A stretch of 64,000 nucleotides of DNA from Alphaproteobacteria bacterium (GCA_020632915.1 JACKEP010000029.1:1-64000), one strand, 5' to 3'. Shown: positions 50,642 through 62,247, counted from the first letter of the stretch. Numbers and translations are program-made. Notes: a model not told the origin generated them from the letters alone.

Positions 50642-53600
50642 ATGACCCGATCCGTCACCCTCGACCGCCTGTTGCACACGCTCGCGCCCGACGCCACGGC
50701 GCGGGCGTCGCTGCGGCGCGCGGTCACGACGGGTCGCTGGGACGCCGTCCCGTGGTTCCAGGCCGATGACGAGGGGTTCCCCACGCTGGAGCCCGGCACC
50801 CGGGTGCTCGGCCGCTACGACATCGTCGGCGAGCTGGGGGCCGGCGGCTTCGGCACCGTGTTCGGGGCCACCGACACGCTCACGGGCGACCGGTGCGCCA
50901 TCAAGGCCATGGTGGTGCACACCGCCGCGGAGCGCGCCCTGCTGGCCCAGGAAGCCGACACGCTGCGGGTGCTCAACCTGCCCGGCGTCGTCGACTACCT
51001 CGACCACGCGTTGATCGGCGACGGCATGCTCATCGCGATGGCGTGGGTCGACGGCGCACCCTTCCCGGGCCCGGGGCCGACGCCGTGGGACGACCTGGCC
51101 GAGCGCTACGTGGGGCTGCTGGAGACGATCGCCCGCGTGCACGCGGTGGGCGTGGTCCACCGCGACCTGAAGCCCGCCAACGTGCTGTGCACGGACGACG
51201 GCCGCCCGGTGGTGCTCGACTTCGGCATCGCCCGACGGCAGCGCCTGGGGTGCACGGTCGACGAGGAGGGGGTGCTCACGGGCACGCCGGCCTACCTCGC
51301 GCCCGAGCAGGTGTTCGGCGGCACGCCCGACGCGCGCACCGACCTGTACGCGCTCGGAGTCATCCTCTACGAGGCCCTGTCGGGCGTCCTGCCGTTCCCC
51401 GGCGACGACCTGCAGGCCGTGCTCACGGCCAAGCTCGACGCCCGGCCGGCGCCGTTGCCGCGGTCCGTCCCCGAGGCCGTGCGCGAGACGGTGATGGCGA
51501 TGATGGCGCCGCGCGCCGAGCACCGCCCCGCCAGCGCCGGCGCCGTCGTGCGGGCGCTGCGCCGCTGCCTGCCGAGCCGGGAGGACATCGCCTGGCTCGG
51601 CGGCACCACCCGGCTCGACGACGTGGCGGCGCGCCTCGCGGCCGGCCGGTCCGTGCGCGTGGTGGCCCCGCCCGGTCGGGGGCGCACCCGGTTCGTCGAC
51701 GAGGTCGCCGACCGCCTGCACCGGCGCGGCGTCCGGCCGTGGGTGATGCCCGACGACGGGGGCCCGCTGCGCCTGCTCAAGGCGCTGAGCAAGGGCGCGT
51801 CCGGCCCGCTGGCGAGCGCGCAGGCCGCCGCAGCCAAGGGGTTGGTGCAGCTGTCCCGCGCCGGCCGGCCTGCGTTGATCGACGGCGACGACACCCTGGC
51901 CACCGGCACGCGCGTGATGCTCGACGGGCTGCCCGACGACGTCGTGACGCTCCGGGTGGGGGTGGAGCCGCGCGACGCCGACGACGTGGTGCTCCCGCCC
52001 CTCACCGAGGCCGAGCTGTTCGACCTGATCGTGGGCCCGGAGCGCTTCCACCACGTCCGGTCCGACGGCGCGCGCCTGCTGCACGCGCGGACGGCGGGCG
52101 AGCCCGGGCGGGTCGCCGACGAGGTGGGCGCGTGGGTGCGCGCAGGGTTGGCCACGTGGGAGGACGGGCGCGTCCGCACCACCCGCGAGGGGCTGGGGCC
52201 CGTCGAAGGGGGCCTGCTGACCGACCCCGCGCCGGGTCGCGCCGTGAGCGCCGACCAGCTGTCGCGGGACGGCGGTGAGCTGCTCACGTGGCTCGGGCTC
52301 ACGGGGTGTCCGGTGCCGGTCGACGCGCTGGCCACGGCCCTCGGGACGGACACGTGGCAGGTGCAGGCCACCGCCGACGAGCTCGTCACCCTCGGGCTCG
52401 CGCGGCTGGACGGCGACGCCCTCGTCCCCAGCCACGCGCTGCCCTTCGAGGGCAACGCACGCGAGCACGCCGAGGCACGCGCAGCGCTCGCCGCGGCCCT
52501 CCCACCCGGAACGCACGGTCGCCTGGCCCTGCTCGTGAGCCTGGGCGAGATCGAGCAGGCCCTCGACGAGGCCGTCCTCGTCACGGGCAGGTCGCGAGAC
52601 GCCGGCGACCTGCCGACGGCGTGGACGTCGGCCCGCACGGGGCTCGCGCTGGCGCGGCGCGGGGGCACACCCGAGGCCCGACGCGCGATCGCGGTCGAGG
52701 CCGCGGACACGGCCCTGTCGGCCATGCGCAGGGCGTGGATCGTCGAGGCGGCCCACGACGTGGGACGGCTGGGGCACGAGGACATCGGTGCGCTGCTGAC
52801 GCTGAGCCTGCGGGCGATGGCGCGAGACGCCACGGCGGCACCCCAGATCGAGGCGCTGCCGCCCTTGCCCGAGGTCCAGCTGCGATGCTGGCAGCATGCC
52901 ACGGGGATGTTCGCGCTCGCTGGTGCGGACGCCGCCGCCCGCAAGGCCTGCCTGGCCAGGATCCGCGCGGACGTCGAGCATTCGGGCACGCAGCGGGTCC
53001 TCGCGGGCAGGATCCTCGGGTGGACGGCGGAGATCTCCGCTTCCGAAGGAGACTACGGCGCCGCAGCCGAACGCCACCTGGAGAGCGTGGGGCTCGCGAG
53101 CACCGAGCGCCAGCGGGTGGCCGGGCTCGCGATGGCCGCCATGCGCGCGCTGGACGCGGGCCAATGTGCCTGGGCGCTCGAGCTGGCGACACGCTTCGCG
53201 CAGGAGCGCTCCAGCACGTCGGTGCCGATCCTCGACGCGATGGTCCACGAGATCGTCCGTTCGGCCCACTACCGGCTGGGGCGGGCCGACCCCCTGCCGA
53301 CGGGCCCCGAGCACATCGACGAGTACGAGGGCCTCGCCCCCTGGGGCGAGGTCGCCCTGGTGACGAGCGCTGCCTACGCATGGCGGCAGGGGCGCGACGA
53401 CCTTGCGGCGTGCGTCGAAGCCATGGCGAGCCTCGCACCGTCCGAGGCATCGCGCCTGTTGGTGACGGCGCTGTCCGCCACGACCGGTGGTCCGTGGACG
53501 GCGCACGACATGGACACCCTCGGGCACGCCGCACGCCGCACGCCCCATCCGGGCATCGCGTTGCAGCTTGCAGCGTTGCATCGCCGCCTCGGCGGCGACC

Positions 53601-53722
53601 CTTCGGAGGTGCGCGACCTCGCCCGCAGGAGCGTCGAGCTCCCCGCGAGCGCGGCGGATCAACGCCGCGAAGTGCTGTCGATCGCGGAGTGTCTCGACAC
53701 CCTCCACGCAGACCCTGCCTAG
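50642..53722 (+). CDS. Hanks-type Ser/Thr kinase fused to STAND-like and TPR-like regions
   Basis: 1026 residues. Kinase domain about 55-320: GAGGFGTVFGA loop, Lys88 (CAIK), HRD Asp175 (VVHRDLKPAN), DFG Asp193 (LDFGIARRQ), activation-loop GTPAYLAPEQ. Residues about 335-600 resemble an AAA/STAND NTPase, but the P-loop reads APPGRGRTR with Arg where Lys is normal and a Walker B-like ALIDGDD; a winged-helix-like segment follows (LTWLGLTGCPVPVDALATAL). The rest is helical, TPR-like, with few hydrophobic runs, so the protein is cytoplasmic. It heads a gene group with a 176-residue unknown and a subtilase. Signal and substrates unknown. Confidence 0.9.
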   Translation: MTRSVTLDRLLHTLAPDATARASLRRAVTTGRWDAVPWFQADDEGFPTLEPGTRVLGRYDIVGELGAGGFGTVFGATDTLTGDRCAIKAMVVHTAAERALLAQEADTLRVLNLPGVVDYLDHALIGDGMLIAMAWVDGAPFPGPGPTPWDDLAERYVGLLETIARVHAVGVVHRDLKPANVLCTDDGRPVVLDFGIARRQRLGCTVDEEGVLTGTPAYLAPEQVFGGTPDARTDLYALGVILYEALSGVLPFPGDDLQAVLTAKLDARPAPLPRSVPEAVRETVMAMMAPRAEHRPASAGAVVRALRRCLPSREDIAWLGGTTRLDDVAARLAAGRSVRVVAPPGRGRTRFVDEVADRLHRRGVRPWVMPDDGGPLRLLKALSKGASGPLASAQAAAAKGLVQLSRAGRPALIDGDDTLATGTRVMLDGLPDDVVTLRVGVEPRDADDVVLPPLTEAELFDLIVGPERFHHVRSDGARLLHARTAGEPGRVADEVGAWVRAGLATWEDGRVRTTREGLGPVEGGLLTDPAPGRAVSADQLSRDGGELLTWLGLTGCPVPVDALATALGTDTWQVQATADELVTLGLARLDGDALVPSHALPFEGNAREHAEARAALAAALPPGTHGRLALLVSLGEIEQALDEAVLVTGRSRDAGDLPTAWTSARTGLALARRGGTPEARRAIAVEAADTALSAMRRAWIVEAAHDVGRLGHEDIGALLTLSLRAMARDATAAPQIEALPPLPEVQLRCWQHATGMFALAGADAAARKACLARIRADVEHSGTQRVLAGRILGWTAEISASEGDYGAAAERHLESVGLASTERQRVAGLAMAAMRALDAGQCAWALELATRFAQERSSTSVPILDAMVHEIVRSAHYRLGRADPLPTGPEHIDEYEGLAPWGEVALVTSAAYAWRQGRDDLAACVEAMASLAPSEASRLLVTALSATTGGPWTAHDMDTLGHAARRTPHPGIALQLAALHRRLGGDPSEVRDLARRSVELPASAADQRREVLSIAECLDTLHADPA

Positions 53723-53764
53723 CGTCCACCGCGCCCGAACGCGCGACAACCAGAGAGAAGCACC

Positions 53765-54295
53765 ATGCCGAAGACACCGTGGAACCCCGCAGATCTCCCC
53801 GCATCGTCGATGACGGCCATCCAGGGCCTGTTGAGGCTGCGCGATCAGAGCGGGTACAGTTTCCGTGCGCTGGTCGGCGCCCTCGTCGAAGCCGAGATGG
53901 AGCGGCGGGGCATGGTCCGTGAAGGCTTCGTCTCTGTCGCAGCCGATCCCAGCGAGCGCGGCGACGACGGCGGCGGCGGCGTCGAGCTCACCGACGGCGT
54001 CTGGCTCATCACGGGTATCCCCAAGGGTGAAGAGAACCCGGCGAACATCGGGTACCTCAACTCCAACGGCGGCATCGAGTGGGTCGCGGTCAAGTCCGCG
54101 TTCAGCAACCCCCTCGACTACGACGACTTCAAGGACGAGACGGTGTCGTTCAAGAAGGTCCTCGCGGACCCCAAGTCCACGCTGTCTGCCTTCCAGACCT
54201 ATGCGTGCGCCAACCTCGGCGGCCCGGGCACGGTGCTCAAGGTGCTGGCGTCCGCCGTCACCAGCTCCGGCACCTACACCTGCCCGATGATCTGA
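53765..54295 (+). CDS. Hypothetical protein between kinase and subtilase
   Basis: 176 residues, 42 nt after the kinase. No signal peptide. An N-terminal helical part (ASSMTAIQGLLRLRDQSGYSFRALVGALVEAEMERRGMV) is followed by a Gly/Asp linker and a beta-rich, Trp/aromatic C-terminal part (VWLITGIPKGEENPANIGYLNSNGG) ending in TYTCPMI. GAGAGAAG lies before ATG 53765. Two Cys near the end. No family recognised; it could be adaptor, inhibitor or substrate of its neighbours. Confidence 0.75.
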   Translation: MPKTPWNPADLPASSMTAIQGLLRLRDQSGYSFRALVGALVEAEMERRGMVREGFVSVAADPSERGDDGGGGVELTDGVWLITGIPKGEENPANIGYLNSNGGIEWVAVKSAFSNPLDYDDFKDETVSFKKVLADPKSTLSAFQTYACANLGGPGTVLKVLASAVTSSGTYTCPMI

Positions 54296-54328
54296 CCCGC
54301 GCCGCTGGCGTGGGGCGACCATGCTCCA

Positions 54329-54360
54329 GCTCCTTCGAGGGCACGGCCCGTCGAAGGAGC
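54329..54360. terminator. Strong hairpin between the hypothetical and subtilase genes
   Basis: Arms GCTCCTTCGA (54329-54338) and TCGAAGGAGC (54351-54360) are perfect; an inner GGGC-ACG-GCCC (54339-54349) stacks on it with one bulged G. No T-run follows. It could terminate or attenuate transcription into the subtilase gene. Confidence 0.55.
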
Positions 54361-54364
54361 CCGT

Positions 54365-54377
54365 CCCGCGTCGCGGG
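54365..54377. repeat. Short CCCGCG-T-CGCGGG palindrome
   Basis: Perfect 6-bp arms directly downstream of the large hairpin; the two together make a compact structured leader 66-114 nt before the subtilase ATG. Confidence 0.4.
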
Positions 54378-54442
54378 TGCGCGATGCGACCGGACGCCGC
54401 CGTCGGACACGACACGCGCCGGACGCCACCCGGAGGTGCACC

Positions 54443-55945
54443 ATGACCGTCGAGCTCGTCCCCGCGACCTGGGAGGGAGCGCCCGTCCTGTCCTGGGATG
54501 GCGACCTCATCGTGGAGGTCGCGCCCGGTGACCACGCGGATCCGCCATCGCTCGAGGTCCTGGCCCAGGACCCGTCGCTGGCCTCGCTCGATCCCCGCTA
54601 CACCGACCGGCGGAGGTACGATCGCAAGGCCTCGGCGGCCGACGACGCCAACCCCACGAGCCCGACCCTCACGGTGTCGTCACGACCGCTCTGGGGCGCC
54701 GGCCCCCTCGCCTTGCACGTCCACGAACACCGTGCGCCCGTGGACCTCACCAAGGCGGCGACGGAGCTCGACCGACGGCTGAAGGACCTCGGCTACGCCA
54801 ACGTGACCATTCGCCCGCGCATCGCCGGCACAGCCACGCCGTTGGCGGACTTGTGCGCGGCGGCACCGAACAACGAACGGGCACGGTTCCTCGACGACGT
54901 CACCTTCCCGATGGACCCCGCTGCGTGGGACGCACCGGGGGAGCCAGGCGCGGTGCTTTACGTTCTGGATGGTGGCGTGCTGTGGACCAAGAACGGCCTG
55001 GCGTTGCCCGACCTCGCCGACGCCGCGCGCATGACGCCCTGGTGCGACTGCACCCACGGCGCCCACGGCGGGAGGGACACGCCGATCCGCGTCACGCGGA
55101 GAGAAGACGACCCCTGGGTGAAGCACGGTGTGGCCGTCGCGGGCGTGGCAGCCGGCACCGTGGACAACGACCTGTTGGGCCGCGGCGTCGACGGACGCAC
55201 AGCCGTCCGGTTCGTCCAGGTGCTCAGCGACGTCAATGAACACAACCTGCCCTCCTACGACCTGGACGACCTCATCACGGCCTTCGACGTCGTGCTGGAG
55301 GATCTCCACGCGGACGCTTCGACGCGCGCCGTGGTCAACTGCAGCCTCGGCCACCACACGGACGACGCCAGGCTGCGCCGCCGGGTGGCCGACCTGGACC
55401 GAACGGGCCGATGCGTGGTGGTCGCTGCCACCGGCAACGCCGACGGCACGCAGGGCAACCGGCCCGGCCCCCCACGCTTCCCCGCGCGCTACGCCAAGGA
55501 CTTCACGTGCGTGATCGGCGTGGGGGGATCGGCGTTGGCGGAGGCGGGGGACTACCCCAGCGGGTTCGCACCCTGGAAACACGGCAACCTCGGCCGCGGC
55601 ACGACGGTCCTCGCCCCTGCCTCGGAGGTGTTGGTGTGCCGATACAAGGGCAAGTCCAACGGGGAGTACTACTTCCAACGGTGCAGGCACTCGGGCACGT
55701 CGTTCAGCGCCCCGATGGTCGCGGCCACGGTGTCGAACCTGTGGCGACTCTGGCCGAGGTTCACGCCTCGCGCGCTCCGAACCCTCGTCGCGGAGTCCGC
55801 GAGGTCGTTGGACCCGGAGGCGCCGAGGCCTCATCGCGACTGGGGCTGGGGTCAGCTCGCGATCGCGGAGGCGTTCGAGGCGGCCGGGCGGCACGCGGCG
55901 GACGGGAGGTTTGACGTGGTGGATGGAGGGTGGGGCGGGGGGTAG
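54443..55945 (+). CDS. S8-family (subtilisin-like) serine peptidase, apparently cytoplasmic
   Basis: 500 residues. Catalytic triad: Asp176 (YVLDGGVLW), His228 (KHGVAVAG), Ser420 (SGTSFSAPMVAATV), with the oxyanion Asn in ATGNADG. The first 165 residues are not a signal peptide: no hydrophobic segment, instead an acidic, partly disordered region with a domain around LHVHEHRAPVDLTKAATELDRRLKDLGY. Secretion is therefore unlikely, which is unusual for the family. ATG 54443 has GGAGG at 54432-54436. It follows a kinase gene and an unknown gene, separated by a strong hairpin, and may be the effector of that module. Confidence 0.92.
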   Translation: MTVELVPATWEGAPVLSWDGDLIVEVAPGDHADPPSLEVLAQDPSLASLDPRYTDRRRYDRKASAADDANPTSPTLTVSSRPLWGAGPLALHVHEHRAPVDLTKAATELDRRLKDLGYANVTIRPRIAGTATPLADLCAAAPNNERARFLDDVTFPMDPAAWDAPGEPGAVLYVLDGGVLWTKNGLALPDLADAARMTPWCDCTHGAHGGRDTPIRVTRREDDPWVKHGVAVAGVAAGTVDNDLLGRGVDGRTAVRFVQVLSDVNEHNLPSYDLDDLITAFDVVLEDLHADASTRAVVNCSLGHHTDDARLRRRVADLDRTGRCVVVAATGNADGTQGNRPGPPRFPARYAKDFTCVIGVGGSALAEAGDYPSGFAPWKHGNLGRGTTVLAPASEVLVCRYKGKSNGEYYFQRCRHSGTSFSAPMVAATVSNLWRLWPRFTPRALRTLVAESARSLDPEAPRPHRDWGWGQLAIAEAFEAAGRHAADGRFDVVDGGWGGG

Positions 55946-55954
55946 GTGAGCGGT

Positions 55955-56314
55955 TCAACGTCTACCGCCGAGCACTTGCCTCCCCCTCCCCGCCGGCGCC
56001 CGCACCACCACCCGCTCCGCCCGCGCCCCGTCCCGCTCGAACGTGAGCACCACCGACGTGTACGCCGCACCGCGCACCAGCGCCGCGAGGTGCGGCCCGT
56101 CGACGTCCGCCACCGGCTGACCCTCGACGGCCACCAGCACGTCGCGGGGTCGGATGCCGACGAACGCGGCCGGCGTGCCGTCCACGACCCACACCACCAC
56201 CCAGCCGTGCGGCAGGTGGGCCACCCGCATCCCCACGCCCGCGTCGCCGGGGGCCGCGCGGGCGGTGCCGGCCACGAGCGCGGCGAGCGCGGTGGCGAGG
56301 ACGACAGGGCGCAC
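55955..56314 (-). CDS. Small secreted PDZ-domain protein
   Basis: 119 residues. Signal peptide MRPVVLATALAALVAGTARA, then one PDZ domain (VDGTPAAFVGIRPRDVLVAVEGQPVADVDGPHLAALV), as in C-terminal parts of HtrA-like or type II secretion proteins but without a protease. GTG 56314 is chosen from GGAGG five nt upstream. It converges on the subtilase gene over 9 nt. It may present peptides or dock a periplasmic partner. Confidence 0.82.
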   Translation of the reverse strand: MRPVVLATALAALVAGTARAAPGDAGVGMRVAHLPHGWVVVWVVDGTPAAFVGIRPRDVLVAVEGQPVADVDGPHLAALVRGAAYTSVVLTFERDGARAERVVVRAPAGRGRQVLGGRR

Positions 56315-56319
56315 GGGGA

Positions 56320-56324
56320 CCTCC
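56320..56324 (-). promoter_or_regulatory. Ribosome binding site deciding the PDZ-protein start
   Basis: GGAGG (minus strand) five nt before GTG 56314; it excludes a longer frame whose start would destroy the signal peptide. Confidence 0.55.
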
Positions 56325-56442
56325 GGGCGGGGTGGGAGCGGGCCCGGGTGGGACGCGGACCTCCCCTCGCCCATTCGATGCCGCCTTGACGCGATCGGCC
56401 GTACCGGCCATGCACAAGCGGACCCCGCCTCGAGGCCCGACC

Positions 56443-58649
<2,207 letters not shown>

Positions 58650-58653
<4 letters not shown>

Positions 58654-59702
58654 GTCGCCAGCGCGCGCTGGTCGTGTGTCCGGGCCGCGGCAGCTACGCG
58701 CGCGACACGCTCGGCTACCTCGCCGGGCGCACCGGGCCCGCTGCCGCCGTCGTCGACGCCTGCGACGCGTGGCGTGAGGCCCGCGGCGTGCCCACGGTCC
58801 GCGACCTCGACGGCGCGGCCTCGTTCTCCGCAGCGCGCCACCTCGCGGGCGAGCACGCCAGCCTGCTCACGTTCGCCTGCTCGCTCGCCGATCTTGCCGA
58901 CCTCGACGCACGCTTCGAGGTCGTGGGCGTCACCGGCAACTCGATGGGCTGGTACACCGCCCTCGTGGTGGCCGGCGCGTTGTCGCGCGACGACGGCATC
59001 CGGCTCGTCGACACCATGGGCGCCTACCAGGCCGAAGAGGTGGTGGGCGGCCAGGTGATGTGGCCGCTCTCCGGCGACGACCGGCGCGTCGATCCTGCGC
59101 GCGTGAGCGCGGTGGAAACGGCACTCACGTCCGCGCGCGACGCGGGCCACGGCGCGTGGTGGTCGATCCGGCTCGGCGACGTCGCGGTGCTCGGTGCCGA
59201 CGAGGGCGGCTGCCGCCACCTGCTCTCGGAACTTCCCGAGACCACGCGCGGCGGCCGCACGTTCCCCGTCAGGCTGCCCAAGCACGCGGCGTTCCACACG
59301 CCGCTCCTCGCTCCCACCGCGGCGCGGGCCCAGGTCGATCTGGCGGGTCTGGCGTTCCGGACGCCGTCGCTGCCACTGATCGACGGCCGCGGCGTCGTCC
59401 ACCGTCCGTTGTGGGCCGACCCGGAGGCCCTGCGCGCGTGGACGCTCGGCGCTCAGGTGACCCACACCTACGACTACGACGCCGCGCTGCTCACGGCCCT
59501 GCACCACACGGCCCCGGACGTGATCGTCCTGCTCGGACCGGGCAATGGCCTCGGTGGGCCCACGGCGTCGCTGCTGATCGCCGACGACTGGGCCGGCTGC
59601 GGCACCGCCGCGGCGTTGCAGGCCCGGCAGGCCGACGACCCGCTCCTGCTGTCGTTCGGACGCCCGGAACAGCGCGCGCGCCTGGTGTCGCCGTCGACGT
59701 GA
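58650..59702 (+). CDS. FabD-like ACP/CoA acyltransferase family protein
   Basis: 350 residues. The fold of malonyl-CoA:ACP transacylase is suggested by VTGNSMGWYTALVVAG with nucleophile Ser98 (GNSMG instead of the common GHSLG) and by LPKHAAFHTPLL, where His212 fits the catalytic His. It lacks the Arg-containing motif that I would expect in a strict malonyl-specific enzyme, so the acyl group is open. GTG 58650 overlaps the E1 stop (GTGA), with GGAGG at 58641-58645, so the two enzymes are coupled and likely handle the same acyl group. Confidence 0.82.
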
Positions 59703-59720
59703 CGGACGCGCCCAGGGTGC

Positions 59721-59726
59721 TACGAT
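59721..59726 (+). promoter_or_regulatory. Putative -10 element (TACGAT)
   Basis: TACGAT 24 nt before ATG 59751, in GGTGCTACGATCCTG, followed by AAGGAG; similar to TACAAT before 1952. Confidence 0.35.
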
Positions 59727-59750
59727 CCTGTCAGCCACAAGGAGACCGCC

Positions 59751-61148
59751 ATGCGCCACCCCTCCCTGGTCCTGCCCGTCGCGCTGGCTGCTGCCGCGTG
59801 CAGCCCGACCGCCGACCCCGCCTTCTCGTCGTTCTCGTGCGCTGACGCCACCACCGCGTCGTGCACCGAGCTGACCGCCGAAGACCCCCAGGCCCTGCTC
59901 GACGCCGTCAACGCCCTCGACGGCGACGCCACAGTGGTGCTCGGCAGCGGCACGTTCACGCTCGACAACCAGGTCACCATCCGCGCCGACGACGTGGTGC
60001 TGATCGGCCAGGGCATCGACGTCACCCTCCTCGACTTCGCGGCCCAGGAGGCCCAGACCAACGGCGTCGACTTCGTCGGCAACAACTTCCTCCTGCAGGA
60101 CCTGACGGTCGCCAACGCGAAGAAGGACGGCGTGCGCGTCGAGGACAGCGACCACGTCGTGTTCCGCAACGTCAAGGCCACCTGGACGAACGGCCCCGAC
60201 GCGTCGAACGGCGCCTACGGCCTGTACCCGGTCAAGTCCAACGACGTGCTCATCGAGGGCTCCGAGGCGTGGAACGCGTCCGACGCCGGGCTGTACGTGG
60301 GCCAGTGCACGAACGCGGTCGTCCGTCACAGCCTCGCCAAGCAGAACGTCGCGGGCATCGAGATCGAGAACACCCAGTTCGCCGACGTCTACGGCAACAC
60401 GGCCGAGGACAACACCGGCGGGCTCGTGGTGTTCGACCTGCCCGGCAACCCGATCATCGGCCGCGACATCCACATCCACGAGAACATCGTCCGCAACAAC
60501 AACCGCCCCAACTTCGGCCCGAGCGGCACCGTCCGCCAGATCCCCGCGGGCACCGGCACGTTCGCCATGGCGTCGCGTCGCGTCGAGATCGAGAGCAACA
60601 CCTACGAGAACAACGGCAGCGTCGACATCGCGCTGATCAGCGGGCTCGCGATCGAGCCCGACGTCTCGAAGTGGGCCCTCGACACCGCCACGCTCGTGGG
60701 CACGTGGGAGGACCTCGACCTCGACGTGGAGGGCGGCGTCACGCACAACTTCCGCACCGACGGCGTGTACGTGCACGACAACACCCACACCGGCGGCGGC
60801 ACGGCCATCGACAACGGCAGCATCGACGACCGCCCGCTCGGCTTCCTGCTGGGCGTGCTCTACGGGCAGACGCCGGTCGACACCATCCTGTACGACGCGA
60901 TCGGCGAGTCGTCCTACGACGCCACGAGCGCGGAGGGCAACAGCAACGACAACCACATCTGCATCGGGTCCGAGACCGACGCCACGTTCGCGAGCCTCGC
61001 GATGGACGTGCTGATCGCCCGGTTCGAACAGCTCGATCTGCCGTCGCTCGACGACGTCTACCGACCCGACGCGCCGTTCGCCCCGTTCAACTGCGGCGGC
61101 CTTCCCGGCGACCCCATCCAGGCGCCCACCGTCACCGACGTGGACTGA
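59751..61148 (+). CDS. Parallel beta-helix repeat lipoprotein (TIGR03805-like)
   Basis: 465 residues. MRHPSLVLPVALAAAAC gives a lipoprotein signal (AAAC). Right-handed beta-helix repeats dominate (VVLIGQGIDVTLLDF, NNFLLQDLTVANAKKDGVRV, VRHSLAKQNVAGIEIENTQ). AAGGAG lies before ATG 59751. The gene is directly followed by a diheme cytochrome gene, the pairing known for this family. It probably binds glycans or holds the cytochrome at the surface. Confidence 0.9.
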   Translation: MRHPSLVLPVALAAAACSPTADPAFSSFSCADATTASCTELTAEDPQALLDAVNALDGDATVVLGSGTFTLDNQVTIRADDVVLIGQGIDVTLLDFAAQEAQTNGVDFVGNNFLLQDLTVANAKKDGVRVEDSDHVVFRNVKATWTNGPDASNGAYGLYPVKSNDVLIEGSEAWNASDAGLYVGQCTNAVVRHSLAKQNVAGIEIENTQFADVYGNTAEDNTGGLVVFDLPGNPIIGRDIHIHENIVRNNNRPNFGPSGTVRQIPAGTGTFAMASRRVEIESNTYENNGSVDIALISGLAIEPDVSKWALDTATLVGTWEDLDLDVEGGVTHNFRTDGVYVHDNTHTGGGTAIDNGSIDDRPLGFLLGVLYGQTPVDTILYDAIGESSYDATSAEGNSNDNHICIGSETDATFASLAMDVLIARFEQLDLPSLDDVYRPDAPFAPFNCGGLPGDPIQAPTVTDVD

Positions 61149-61152
61149 CGCC

Positions 61153-62244
61153 GTGACCCGCACGCCCGTCCTCGCCGTCGCCCTGGCGGCGGCCTGCACC
61201 GGCGGTGTCCGGCTCGACGTCGAGGCGGACCCGGCCGAACGGCTGTCGACCACCGGCCTCGTGGCGTGGGACGGCACCGCCCTGTCGTATGCGGAGGGCG
61301 TGCAGCCCTACACGCTGAACACGCCCCTGTTCTCCGACTACGCGCTGAAGGACCGCGCGATCTACGTGCCGCCCGGCGAGGTGGCCACCGTGGACGACGG
61401 CGGGCGGCTTCAGCTGCCGGTGGGCAGCGCGATCCTGAAGACGTTCTCGTTCGCCCCCGACCTGCGCAGCCCCGACGACGGCAAGGCGCCCGTCGAGACC
61501 CGCCTGCTGGTGCGGCGCGAGGCGGGCTGGAAGGCGTGGCCCTACGTCTGGGACGACGACGGCCGCGACGCCACGCTGCAGCTCGGCGGCGACGTCCGCG
61601 ACATCACGCTGATCGACCCCACGGGCGAGGCCGTGACCGCCGCCTACCTGATCCCGCAGAAGAACCAGTGCGCCGACTGCCACGAGCTCAAGGACGACAG
61701 CGGCCGCCGGTACATGACGCCGATCGGTCCCACGCTGCGCAACCTCGACCTGCCCGACGCCGACGGCACCAACCAGCTCGATCGCCTCGTCAGCACCGGG
61801 ATCCTCACCGACGTGCCGCCGCTGGACACCGTGACGCCGGCGTGGTCGATGACCGGCTTCACGGCCGCCGACGCCGCCACGCTGCCGCCCGCCGAGCTCG
61901 ACGCCGCCGCGCGCACCTACCTCGACGTCAACTGCGCCCACTGCCACAACCCCCACGGGGTCAACGGCATCTCGTCCCAGCTCTTCCTCGACGTCGCCAA
62001 CGACGACGTCTTCCACCTGGGCGCCTGCAAGCGGCCCGGGTCGGCCGGCAAGGGCGGCATCGGGCGGGAGTTCGACATCGTGCCCGGCGATCACGAGGCG
62101 TCGATCCTGTACTACCGGATGATCACCGACGACCTCGGCGCGATGATGCCCGACGTCGGGCGCAGCCTCCTGCACCACGAGGGCGCCGCCCTCATCGCGG
62201 CGTGGATCGACGCCATGCCCCCGGACGACTGCCGCGGGCCGTGA
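61153..62244 (+). CDS. SO2930-family diheme c-type cytochrome (TIGR03806-like)
   Basis: 363 residues from GTG 61153, four nt after the previous stop. MTRTPVLAVALAAAC is a lipoprotein signal. Two heme sites, C173ADCH and C261AHCH, and the family blocks LNTPLFSDYALKDRAIYVPPG and PVGSAILKTFSF are clear. Extracytoplasmic electron-transfer protein; its partner is the beta-helix lipoprotein upstream. Biological role of this pair is not settled. Confidence 0.9.
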   Translation: MTRTPVLAVALAAACTGGVRLDVEADPAERLSTTGLVAWDGTALSYAEGVQPYTLNTPLFSDYALKDRAIYVPPGEVATVDDGGRLQLPVGSAILKTFSFAPDLRSPDDGKAPVETRLLVRREAGWKAWPYVWDDDGRDATLQLGGDVRDITLIDPTGEAVTAAYLIPQKNQCADCHELKDDSGRRYMTPIGPTLRNLDLPDADGTNQLDRLVSTGILTDVPPLDTVTPAWSMTGFTAADAATLPPAELDAAARTYLDVNCAHCHNPHGVNGISSQLFLDVANDDVFHLGACKRPGSAGKGGIGREFDIVPGDHEASILYYRMITDDLGAMMPDVGRSLLHHEGAALIAAWIDAMPPDDCRGP

Positions 62245-62247
62245 GCG

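Noticed and set aside
49439..54535. 1698-residue minus-strand frame running from the SGNH gene through the kinase
   Set aside because: Only the first part (to 50500) is a recognisable protein; the rest is antisense to the kinase with its HRD and DFG motifs.
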